From: an uncultured Gemmataceae bacterium
GTDB lineage: Bacteria; Planctomycetota; Planctomycetia; Gemmatales; Gemmataceae
Direction of reading: 5' to 3'
Length of the DNA: 64,000 nt
Assembly: GCA_937923405.1 (NCBI GenBank)
Contig: CALDUY010000008.1
Span: forward strand, 229,951 to 293,950
In this document: positions 8,333 to 16,623 of the stretch, piece by piece
How positions within the stretch are numbered: position 1 is the first letter of the stretch
Layout: each line of letters begins with the position of its first letter
Position numbers and translations under genes: made by a program
The notes under the pieces: model-generated
What the model was told of the DNA's origin: nothing
Database searches by the model: none
The model's input: the letters and a program-made list of their open reading frames with translations, nothing else

Positions 8333-10627
8333 CTAGTTGCGATTGCTACTCAGCTTAGTTTCTTGTACTTCATCATTATCAGTTGTGGTATAATCCGAGG
8401 TATAACTATAGGTATACTCATAGTGCTCGTAGCCGTACCCAGACATAGCCCCTTGTTTTCCAACACCATTTACAACAACGCCAAAAACATGAACCTTTAG
8501 CCCAGCAAGAATGTCGCGAGCTCGCTCAGCAGAAGGTCGACCGTTTTTGGATACTCGAATAGTAAGAATCACTCCGTCCACTCTTGGAGCGACAGCACAA
8601 GGATCGCTTACAGCAAGAAGCGGAGGAGTGTCCACGAGAACATAGTCGAATTGATCTCGCATAACATCCAAAATTTCTGCCAATCGCTGATGGGTAAGCA
8701 GCTCAGCTGGATTCGAAGGACGTGGCCCGGCAGGCAAAATGGATAAGTTCGGGATGATAGTTTTCTGGATCACGTCAGGGATCTCAGCAACATCAGTAAT
8801 CAATTGTGCCAAACCAACTTTCGCAGATAAGCCGAACATTCGATGCACTCGCGGACGTCGAAGATCAGCATCAATTAGCACAACTCTTCGACCGGATTGA
8901 GCAATTGTAATCGCAAGATTGGCTATCAGTGTAGATTTACCATCGCTCATATTTGGACTAGTAACTTGAATAACTTTGTGTCGCTCACCTTGAGTGCTAA
9001 AATATAACGATGTTCTTACACTTCGATAAGCTTCTGCCTCCATCGAGTTGGGGCGATGAAGAGCACATAAAGACGCATCAATTTGAATAGGTTGTCCAGA
9101 ATCATCCAGTAATTCAACTGGATCATTGGTATGAGCCAGGTAAGGAATATGACCAACAATCGGTAAACCAAGACGTTTACGAATTTCTTCAGGAGTTCGG
9201 AAACTTTTATCTGCCATATCTAAAAGATAGGCAAGTCCCATTCCTGCTACTAAGCCTAACATTAAACCGCTGAGAACAATCTGCGTCATCACGGGAGAAA
9301 CTTTGTAACCAATGCTAGGTTCCGTGATAACTTTGGCTTCAAATCCACCATCCTTGATGAGAGAAATTTCTTCGAGACGTTTCAAGGTTTGTTCCAAAAC
9401 TCGATTAGTTCGCGCAATATCAGCACGATAAGAATCATCTTGAAACTCAATATGTTCAAGATTACGTGCTTTCCGAGATTCTTCTTCGATGACATTAACA
9501 AGAGCATTATTTGAGGATTCCAACAATGCTAATTCATGTTTGAGCATCTCGACTTGTGCTTCAATTTTCTTTTCTATCCTTTTAGTAGCATCTTCACTGG
9601 AATCATCGTATTGGCGCTTAGATATAGTATCAATTTTATCGAAGTAATTTTTAGTCATGAAAATCTGTTCACGAACTCGAATTACTTCAGGATGATCTTC
9701 GCCATAATCTTGAAGCAGAGCCTTTTCTTTCAAATAAAGAGGAAACAAGGTGGCTTCTAATTCTTTTTCCATTGCTGTTTCTTTGGCTTCGCGCTCAAAT
9801 GGACGAGTCGCAAGCGAAAGAATTGCAGTTGGTGACTTTCCTTCAATTTTAGCTTTTTGAATTGCAAGAATTCTTTGACGAATTTCTTCCGCTCGTGAAT
9901 CCAATCCAGTTTGCTTTTGTTGAAGCTCTTTTATTCTCATCAAATGAATATTTGTGCCGTCGGGACCTCGCCACATCAATGGATTGTTAGCTCGAAATGT
10001 TCTATATGCATCCTCTTTCTGCTTTAGATCTTTCGTCAGAATATCACGAGCATTAGTAATCAATTGAACAGTGTTGTTGCTAACATTCTGATAGGTTGCA
10101 TCTAGAAATTCTCGGTAACTCGCAATGACCGCAGAGATAACCAACTTCGTATCACCTGGTTCAATGCCTCGATAGCTCAATTCGATGATATTTTTCGGAG
10201 CTGAGTCATCTTTACCTCCACTTCGACTCGCTGAAAGTCCTCCAATGATTACTCCTGTTGGATCGCTTACATTGGCAAATGATTTTAGTTTCTTCAGTTC
10301 TTTTTTCTCAACTGCTGTACTTACTACAAGAGGGCTTTTGATGAGCACCAAATGTGTAGCAACATAATCCTCAAAATAGGATGATCTTGGGTCTCCGCCA
10401 GACACTGGCAGCGCGTCTGAACTACGTTTCACGACCAGTATCGAGGCATTTGATTGATAGACAGGTTGCTTCTGGGCATAGACCAGAATACCACCCACCA
10501 AACCAAGCGCTGCTCCAAGCACAATTAGCCATTTGTGCTGAAGCATGATCTGAAGAATGTTTCGAGAGGTTACAGAAACCGATGTCTCTAGCGGGGCTGG
10601 AGCATTATCCATAGTAGTATTCATCAT
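8333..10627 (-). CDS. Wzc-type tyrosine autokinase / chain-length protein
   Basis: A 764-residue fusion of a Wzz-type polysaccharide co-polymerase and a cytoplasmic BY-kinase. Transmembrane segments lie at about 33-50 and 447-469. Between them is a long periplasmic coiled-coil region (roughly 190-425). The kinase has Walker A with Lys564-Ser-Thr (SDGKST), Walker A' VVLIDADLRRP from 582, and Walker B YVLVDTPPL. The tail has seven tyrosines within about 20 residues, the usual autophosphorylation cluster. The protein should link repeat-unit polymerisation with export through the Wza-like channel and be reset by the PHP phosphatase downstream. Confidence 0.95.
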   Translation of the reverse strand: MMNTTMDNAPAPLETSVSVTSRNILQIMLQHKWLIVLGAALGLVGGILVYAQKQPVYQSNASILVVKRSSDALPVSGGDPRSSYFEDYVATHLVLIKSPLVVSTAVEKKELKKLKSFANVSDPTGVIIGGLSASRSGGKDDSAPKNIIELSYRGIEPGDTKLVISAVIASYREFLDATYQNVSNNTVQLITNARDILTKDLKQKEDAYRTFRANNPLMWRGPDGTNIHLMRIKELQQKQTGLDSRAEEIRQRILAIQKAKIEGKSPTAILSLATRPFEREAKETAMEKELEATLFPLYLKEKALLQDYGEDHPEVIRVREQIFMTKNYFDKIDTISKRQYDDSSEDATKRIEKKIEAQVEMLKHELALLESSNNALVNVIEEESRKARNLEHIEFQDDSYRADIARTNRVLEQTLKRLEEISLIKDGGFEAKVITEPSIGYKVSPVMTQIVLSGLMLGLVAGMGLAYLLDMADKSFRTPEEIRKRLGLPIVGHIPYLAHTNDPVELLDDSGQPIQIDASLCALHRPNSMEAEAYRSVRTSLYFSTQGERHKVIQVTSPNMSDGKSTLIANLAITIAQSGRRVVLIDADLRRPRVHRMFGLSAKVGLAQLITDVAEIPDVIQKTIIPNLSILPAGPRPSNPAELLTHQRLAEILDVMRDQFDYVLVDTPPLLAVSDPCAVAPRVDGVILTIRVSKNGRPSAERARDILAGLKVHVFGVVVNGVGKQGAMSGYGYEHYEYTYSYTSDYTTTDNDEVQETKLSSNRN

Positions 10628-10654
10628 TGATGTAGACTCCGTGCTGGTATAGAG

Positions 10655-12184
10655 TTACTTTGCATGAACTGGTTGATAGTTAGTTTGAGTGGAACGTTGC
10701 CAGTTCGATTTATTATCTTTGATGGCATTCCATTGTTCGAGTACTTCCTCAATTTGCTCGGCGACTTCTCCTACCACTGCCATTTTTTTCCAGACCGGTT
10801 CATCATCCGAATAACCGGAAATCATTACACGACCTACCGCTTTTCCATTGGCAGTCAGTGGTAGATCGGCATACCAGACCTCTGATTCTTCCGCTCCAAA
10901 AGGTGCTTCACCTCGACTCCATCGTGCATGATAGCCTTCATGAACGGCGGGAGCGTTAACATCTAGAACTAAACTTTTTAGGTTCAATGTTGTAGTTGAA
11001 TCGAGTAAGCGTTCCCATAAATCGCTCCAATTCACCGACCCTTGGAGACGAATCTGGACTTGATGACCATTCGTCGGAGCTTTTCCGGTCATCGTTCGAG
11101 CAATGGCACTGCAGGATTTTAATACGAGCATTAATTCCACATGACCGAATAGTCGAGTGGTTACCAAAATCAAAACCACGGCGGATGCGGAACTGAAGGC
11201 TAGTAGGTCGTTCTGAAATGCGATGTGAGCGATGACGCCAAACATCGAGAGAAGAGATAGTCCACTGACTAGAAGTAGTACCATCGGTCTGGAAAGACCT
11301 GTTTCTAACAAGCGATGATGCAGGTGTCCTCGATCAGTAGTGTAGATGCTGCGACCAGTGAGCTTACGGCGAAGTATGGCAGCGGTTGTATCTAAGATAG
11401 GAATAATCAGCAACGCAAGTGGAGCGGCCAGAGCCACTGTGGTAGGTCCCTTAAGTGAACAACGAATTGCTAGCACTCCAATCACCAAGCCGACAAGCAT
11501 GCTGCCAGCATCGCCGAGGAATATGCTCGCAGGAGGAAGATTGAAGCAAAGAAAACCTACCAAGGCACCGGCCAATATGGCAGCGATGCACGCCTCCGGC
11601 CAAAAGCCCAGCCAAACCGAAATTAGGGCAATTCCCAGACAAATAATTGTTCCCACACTTCCAAGAAGACCATCCATTCCATCAATAAGATTCAGCGAGT
11701 TGATGGCACCAAGCAACCAGAACATAGTAAGCAGCCAAGAGAACATGCCCAGCTCAAACCGATAGCCAAGCAGGTTTACTGCTTCCACCCGAACACCAAA
11801 GTAGATGACAAGCAAAACAGCAACAATCTGACCCGCTAACTTATGCCGACCACGCAACTGATGACGATCATCGAGAATTCCGATGACACAAATCACTACT
11901 GCCCCCAGAAGCAACCCAAGCATGGGAGTGAGAGCAGGCTCAAACAATTCGCGTAGTGTTACGGAAACTACCAAGGCAACAGCAAGGACGACAAAACAGG
12001 TAAGAAATATCGCGATTCCGCCAGCAACGGGAATGGGAACAGGATGCATCTTGCGGCGACCGTCCGGTTCATCAATTAAACCAACGGAAAACGCAAACCG
12101 TCGAATGCAAGGGGTGAGAATTAACATCCCAACGAGACTACTGGTGAATAGTCCGAAGAGAATCCAGTAGAAGGGGTTCATCAT
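10655..12184 (-). CDS. WecA/TagO-like sugar-phosphate transferase with soluble tail
   Basis: A polytopic enzyme that transfers a HexNAc-1-phosphate (or similar) to undecaprenyl phosphate to initiate glycan synthesis. Family marks are GRRKMHxxPIPxxGG near the N-terminus, DDRHQLRGRHKL, the Asp-rich NLIDGMDGLLG, FLGDAGSM and the DRGHLHHRLL loop. About 150 C-terminal residues form a soluble extension of unknown role that WecA lacks. The start was set at 12184: GGAAGAGG lies six bases upstream, whereas the 13 extra codons reaching 12223 have no such support. It is the first gene of the autokinase/phosphatase transcript. Confidence 0.9.
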   Translation of the reverse strand: MMNPFYWILFGLFTSSLVGMLILTPCIRRFAFSVGLIDEPDGRRKMHPVPIPVAGGIAIFLTCFVVLAVALVVSVTLRELFEPALTPMLGLLLGAVVICVIGILDDRHQLRGRHKLAGQIVAVLLVIYFGVRVEAVNLLGYRFELGMFSWLLTMFWLLGAINSLNLIDGMDGLLGSVGTIICLGIALISVWLGFWPEACIAAILAGALVGFLCFNLPPASIFLGDAGSMLVGLVIGVLAIRCSLKGPTTVALAAPLALLIIPILDTTAAILRRKLTGRSIYTTDRGHLHHRLLETGLSRPMVLLLVSGLSLLSMFGVIAHIAFQNDLLAFSSASAVVLILVTTRLFGHVELMLVLKSCSAIARTMTGKAPTNGHQVQIRLQGSVNWSDLWERLLDSTTTLNLKSLVLDVNAPAVHEGYHARWSRGEAPFGAEESEVWYADLPLTANGKAVGRVMISGYSDDEPVWKKMAVVGEVAEQIEEVLEQWNAIKDNKSNWQRSTQTNYQPVHAK

Positions 12185-13148
12185 CGTTTGCCTCTTCCAG
12201 CAGCTGCTCGACGTTGAGATCACTGCGCAGACTTCGTCCCCGTAGGTTGCGCACTAAGCGCATCCGCAATAGGGGGTACTCATCAAAGGGTCTAGTTCCA
12301 CAGTTCCGAACCCGGGAACCGCCCCTTCAGGAGCTTCGAGCTAGTCGTCATGACTAGAAACTCGATCCCTGACGATATCTTCCCTGATAGATCGACATAA
12401 CAAGCCTGCCTTGGCATTCTTGCTTGGGCAGGTGTACAGCGAGAGAGACTGTAGCAAAGGTGGCGAGAACATCTCGAACAACCGTCATCGTCCAAGTAAG
12501 GAGTCGACTACGATTGAACCGCGATCGAAGGTGATCTCTAGCTCCAAACAAGTCAGACTCGAAAGATCTTGGCTGGAGTTAGGGCCCAATGAAGAGGTTG
12601 GATTGAAGGAGAGGAACCCCCCAACACGAGCTTTTGACGCATGACTTATGTAAAAGCCACTCGTCAGAACACCTCGACCGACCGTACTCGGCAAGGAGAG
12701 CAAGTTTTTTAGTGCTGTCAGAAGACCGTGCTCAGAAATCGACATACGCAACTGCCTCTTGCATTATTGACTCTGGGCAAGCCACACTAAGAAACCTGTT
12801 CCGGATGCACAGACTTCTCGCTTGGCGTAAACATTACGCGGCTATCGCTGGTTTACATTAAACCCGATTACTTGTCCATGTACTCATAAAAACTCATCTC
12901 TTCATCAAATCTTCACATTTCTAGTTTCCGTGGTAAGGATCATTCTTTACTCACCGATAAATGAGATCATTTGTAGAATAACGAACGATTTTCAGAAGAA
13001 GAACACATCAGTGATCTTTTACAGGTGAGGAACATTTTCTATATTCGCTAGGTGTACAGCCGCGTTCGCTGTGTCCCTCGGAAACAGAAGTCAGAGTTAA
13101 TGCCGCGCTCATCGGCGGCCTGATGTTGCCCACTGGCACGGAGAAGAG
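12185..13148. other. 964-bp divergent intergenic region
   Basis: No open frame here has plausible codon use or a domain; the short frames overlap one another on both strands. It separates the minus-strand WecA-like gene from the plus-strand exosortase gene and must hold promoters for both. Small palindromes are present: TGCGC-ACTAA-GCGCA around 12247-12261 and CTAGTC/GACTAG (12341-12346 and 12352-12357) with GTCATGAC inside. The last 300 bp are AT-rich. No confident promoter or RNA gene was identified. Confidence 0.5.
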
Positions 13149-14828
13149 ATGTCCACACTTGTTGAACGCGCTTCCAAGGATGCGCGAGATCAGCTAGAGA
13201 AACCGGATCGCGCAGGATGGTTTCTCGTGACTGCAGTCGCTCTGATCGTCGCGTATGCCCCTCTGCTTTATCAACATGGGGTGCTACTCTGGTTGCGTCC
13301 TCATTATCAGTTTTTTCCGCTGGCGATTTTGGCGGCGGGATGGCTCGGCATAACTCGATATCGGTCTCTCGGTCGATTGTCGCCGGGCCAAACAGAACCG
13401 GCCACGATTGGTTTGACGTTGGCCCTTGGGATTCTGTGCGGCGCGATTGCCTTAGATTCACCCTGGTTGGCCGCGGTGTCCCTGCCGATCTTACTGAGTT
13501 CTCTCAGCTATGCAGCAGGAGGATGGACACTATTGCGAGCTATGTTGCCCGCGCTGGTCATGTTGGGGGTCCTCGTTCCTCCGCCGTTCGAACTCGACCG
13601 CAGCTTGGTTCTCTGGCTGCAACGGCAAACCACGACCTGGAGCAGTACCCTGCTCGACTTGATCGGGGTCACCCATCTAATCGCCGGCAACGTCGTCGAG
13701 CTGCCTGGCCAACGGCTACTGGTCGATGAAGCCTGCAGCGGTGTGAACTCTCTGTTTGTGATCGTCGCCTGCACGCTTTTCGTCATCTTCGCGGAGCGTC
13801 GCCCCTTGGTATGGGCGTTGTTATTGTTGACGGCCGCGATCGGGTGGGTTTTATTGGCCAACGTGCTACGTGTCTTTTTGCTGACCCTTCTTAAGGGACG
13901 CTATCAGATTGACTTAACCACCGGATGGAAACACGACGTCTTCGGATTCTTGCTATTTGGGATCGCACTTCTATTGATTTGGAGTACTGATCGGTTTTTG
14001 AGATTTCTGTTTAGTCCGATTGACGAATCCTTACTCGCTCCAGAATCAGCAATTCCCTCGTCCGCAAAAAAGGTGCTGATCGATCGTAAACCGACAACGT
14101 TTCCCGATGGAATTGGACTTCTCACCTCGTGGGGCCTGATGCTCCCCGCTCTGCTGCTGGCGGTTCTTCAAGTGGATATCCTACTGGCCGATGGCATGGT
14201 CGCGCCCAATTTGTCGCCAGCAAAATCACTCGATCAACTCTCTGGAGCAACACTTCCCAAAGAATGGGGGCGTTGGAAGCAAGTCGAATTCGAGACGCGA
14301 ACTCGAAACCCCGGCAGCTATTTTGGCGAAGTGTCGAAAACGTGGATGTATGAACTCGGTCGCAACACTGCCGCTTACTCCGTGGACTATCCCTTCCCGG
14401 CATGGCACGATCTCACTCGCTGTTATACCAGTCAAGGCTGGGTCATCACGCAAGAGGAGGTACATCCACCGGAAGATAACCGGCTCGGCTTCGTCGAAGT
14501 TGTCATGAATCGCCCAGGTTATCGTGAAGGATACCTGATCTTTAGCCAGTTTGATCGACACGGAGAACCCCTTCATTGTCGACTTAGCGGAGCTGGTTTA
14601 TCGCTCTATCGGCATGGGCGAACGCTGGAACGTTGGCAAAAGCGCTTTTACGGAACAACCAATCCAAATGGTGTCGAGTTGCCTCCCGTGTATCAGGTAC
14701 AGCTATTTGTTGAGACGTTTTTCCCGCTATCGTCGCAAGAAACTGAACTGTGTCGCTCCTTCTATCAACAGGGGTTATTAAAAATCCGCCCGTATCTCAA
14801 CGACGACGTGAAAGGAGAGAATCGATGA
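13149..14828 (+). CDS. Exosortase with fused EpsI-like domain (XrtU-like)
   Basis: A 559-residue membrane Cys transpeptidase of the exosortase family, which processes proteins with a C-terminal PEP-CTERM-type sorting tail during export alongside exopolysaccharide. About eight transmembrane helices occupy residues 25-290. The catalytic triad is visible: Cys196 in VDEACSGVNS, Arg241 in ANVLRV and His262 in WKHDVFG. After another membrane segment near 325-345, residues 360-555 form an EpsI (DUF3485)-like extracytoplasmic domain. This fused form is what I recall for planctomycete exosortases (XrtU); the subtype is not certain. No PEP-CTERM-like tail was seen on any protein in the window. The ATG follows GGAGAAGAG. 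Confidence 0.9.
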   Translation: MSTLVERASKDARDQLEKPDRAGWFLVTAVALIVAYAPLLYQHGVLLWLRPHYQFFPLAILAAGWLGITRYRSLGRLSPGQTEPATIGLTLALGILCGAIALDSPWLAAVSLPILLSSLSYAAGGWTLLRAMLPALVMLGVLVPPPFELDRSLVLWLQRQTTTWSSTLLDLIGVTHLIAGNVVELPGQRLLVDEACSGVNSLFVIVACTLFVIFAERRPLVWALLLLTAAIGWVLLANVLRVFLLTLLKGRYQIDLTTGWKHDVFGFLLFGIALLLIWSTDRFLRFLFSPIDESLLAPESAIPSSAKKVLIDRKPTTFPDGIGLLTSWGLMLPALLLAVLQVDILLADGMVAPNLSPAKSLDQLSGATLPKEWGRWKQVEFETRTRNPGSYFGEVSKTWMYELGRNTAAYSVDYPFPAWHDLTRCYTSQGWVITQEEVHPPEDNRLGFVEVVMNRPGYREGYLIFSQFDRHGEPLHCRLSGAGLSLYRHGRTLERWQKRFYGTTNPNGVELPPVYQVQLFVETFFPLSSQETELCRSFYQQGLLKIRPYLNDDVKGENR

Positions 14829-16288
14829 AGATCTTCGCTCGCGGCACTCTCGCGGTACGTCGTTGGTGGCTGACGCGCCAATGGAGCTTACTGCTGCCGG
14901 CCTTACCCGCACTGTTGGCTGTGGCTGGAACGTTGACGGTAATTGGGTTTACTCTAGCGGTCGATGAACGAGACATCATGGCTCGCTATGAACGGGAAGC
15001 GGAAGAATACTTAAAAGCCAAGCAATATGACGCAGCACTGACCTGCTATGAACGACTGACTTTGGCAGCACCGCAATCTCGCGAGGCTCTGTATGGCCTG
15101 GCCTTGGCTTGCGCGGGGAAAAAAGAACAAGAACGTGCCTTGTTACTGATGAAAGAATTGGCCCCTCACGAAGGAGGCGGATACGCCGAAGCCCATCTGT
15201 GGTGGGCCAAACACTTGATTCAAACTGGCGGCACCTCCAAGGAAAACTTGGATCTGGTGGAACGGCATCTGCTGCATGCTCTGGAAATGCGAACCAAAGA
15301 TGCTGAGACCGCAAACGGCTTACTAGGTGAACTCTATCTCAGCCGTGGTGAGTTGGATAAAGCCGAGGATCGTCTTCGTTGGGCTGTGGGAGAGAATCCG
15401 CAATTGCACCTCCGCTTAGCTCAACTTTACTACACTCGTGGAGATCAGATCAACGGTCGAAATTCGGCCGAGCAAGCTGTGCGGTTCTTTCAAGCATGGA
15501 CCAAATCGGAGTTGCACGCACGCAGCGGTCGATTAGGTCTAGCGGATGCCTACATCATGTTGGGAGACTTTCCCTCGGCGATAAAAGAGCTGCAAGAAGG
15601 ACTGAACGCGACCAACGATCAGGAATACCGTCGCGCCATGGCTCGTGTGTACATCGGTTGGTCAGAACATGTGGCCAAAACGAAGCCGAACAGTGTCGGC
15701 GATCAGTTGAATTACATGGAAAAGGGCCTGGCCATCGATCCGGACAACCACGAACTCGTTCTTCGCATTTGGTCGATGTTACAATTGAAGGGAAAAGAGT
15801 CGGAAAAAGCCTACGCAGTCCTTCGCAAGCAGCTCTCCAGTGGCAAGGGAACAGCGTTGACCCATCTGGCCTTAGGCATGCATGCCTGGGATGAGGGCAA
15901 GCAGGAGGAGGCTTTGGTTCATCTGGAGCAGGCCTATAAACTGGCTCCGTCCATGGCTCTGGTTGCCAACAATCTCGCTTGGGTCTTGGCTAACACCAAA
16001 CCACCACAGCTCCAGCGTGCCTTGACCTTGATCAACAGTGTCTTGGAACGTTGGCCCAACGAACCGATGTTCCGAGACACGCGAGCCTACATCCACTACC
16101 GCATGGAAAACTGGAAGGAAGCCTTAAACGATTACCAAGCGGCACTTCCTGCTTATGCGCACACGCCGAATATTCACGAACGCTTGTCGGAAGTCTACAG
16201 AAAGTTGAACCTCAAAGTCATGTCCGACGAGCATGCCCAGCGTGCTCAAGAACTTCGCGCGGAGATGAACAAAAAGAAAAAGCCCTGA
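14825..16288 (+). CDS. Membrane-anchored TPR protein
   Basis: A 487-residue protein with a basic N-terminus, one transmembrane helix at about 25-47, then tandem tetratricopeptide repeats through most of its length (for example YDAALTCYERLTLAAPQSREALYGLALA). It likely scaffolds interactions on one side of the membrane. The start was placed at 14825, where ATG overlaps the exosortase TGA (ATGA) and AAGGAG lies about nine bases upstream; a frame extending to 14750 lies inside the exosortase gene. Coupling to the exosortase suggests a partner in sorting or polysaccharide assembly, comparable to the TPR proteins of other exosortase loci. Confidence 0.85.
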   Translation: MKIFARGTLAVRRWWLTRQWSLLLPALPALLAVAGTLTVIGFTLAVDERDIMARYEREAEEYLKAKQYDAALTCYERLTLAAPQSREALYGLALACAGKKEQERALLLMKELAPHEGGGYAEAHLWWAKHLIQTGGTSKENLDLVERHLLHALEMRTKDAETANGLLGELYLSRGELDKAEDRLRWAVGENPQLHLRLAQLYYTRGDQINGRNSAEQAVRFFQAWTKSELHARSGRLGLADAYIMLGDFPSAIKELQEGLNATNDQEYRRAMARVYIGWSEHVAKTKPNSVGDQLNYMEKGLAIDPDNHELVLRIWSMLQLKGKESEKAYAVLRKQLSSGKGTALTHLALGMHAWDEGKQEEALVHLEQAYKLAPSMALVANNLAWVLANTKPPQLQRALTLINSVLERWPNEPMFRDTRAYIHYRMENWKEALNDYQAALPAYAHTPNIHERLSEVYRKLNLKVMSDEHAQRAQELRAEMNKKKKP

Positions 16289-16442
16289 GCCGAAATGAAA
16301 TCGTTCCTTGATGAGATGGCACAAATTATGGCGGGTAAAGAGTTAGGCAGTTGAGAGCGTAGGCTCGTGTTTTTCTCCCCCTCACCCTTGATCCTTTCTC
16401 CCCGAGGAGAGAGGAGGATCCCCAATTAGAGCGCTTCTCCAA

Positions 16443-16573
16443 ATGGTGTAGCGGCAACAAGGGATGAAGCGCGTTCGCAGACGGAAACTTGCTTTCGCCG
16501 GCGAAAGCCTACGGCTACCTGCCAATCCGAATCGGTGTAGGCGCAGGCTTTTGCCGGCGCTCCGCTACACCAT
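16443..16573. repeat. 131-bp palindromic MITE/REP-like element
   Basis: Twelve bases ATGGTGTAGCGG (16443-16454) recur exactly inverted at 16562-16573. The right half folds again: GGTGTAG (16534-16540) pairs with CTACACC (16565-16571) around an inner GCGC/GCGC and GGC-TTTT-GCC stem. The centre holds the perfect palindrome CTTTCGCCGGCGAAAG near 16491-16506. It contains no open frame. The rest of the 335-bp gap (16289-16623) between the TPR gene and the histidine kinase shows only a pyrimidine-rich stretch and no gene. The layout resembles non-autonomous mobile or REP-type elements. Confidence 0.75.
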
Positions 16574-16623
16574 GTTGTAACGCGTACTAATTGGTACCGT
16601 CTTATCAAGAAACCGTCGGCGGC

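Noticed and set aside
12292..12861. Overlapping short frames in the 964-bp gap
   Set aside because: They overlap on both strands, lack ribosome sites and have odd amino acid composition, so they look like chance frames.
13217..13729. 170-codon frame inside the exosortase gene
   Set aside because: It lies within a clear membrane enzyme on the same strand and has Arg-rich shadow composition.
16443..16573. A tRNA-like or CRISPR reading of the palindromic element
   Set aside because: No anticodon arm or CCA-type acceptor layout is seen, and there are no regularly spaced direct repeats.
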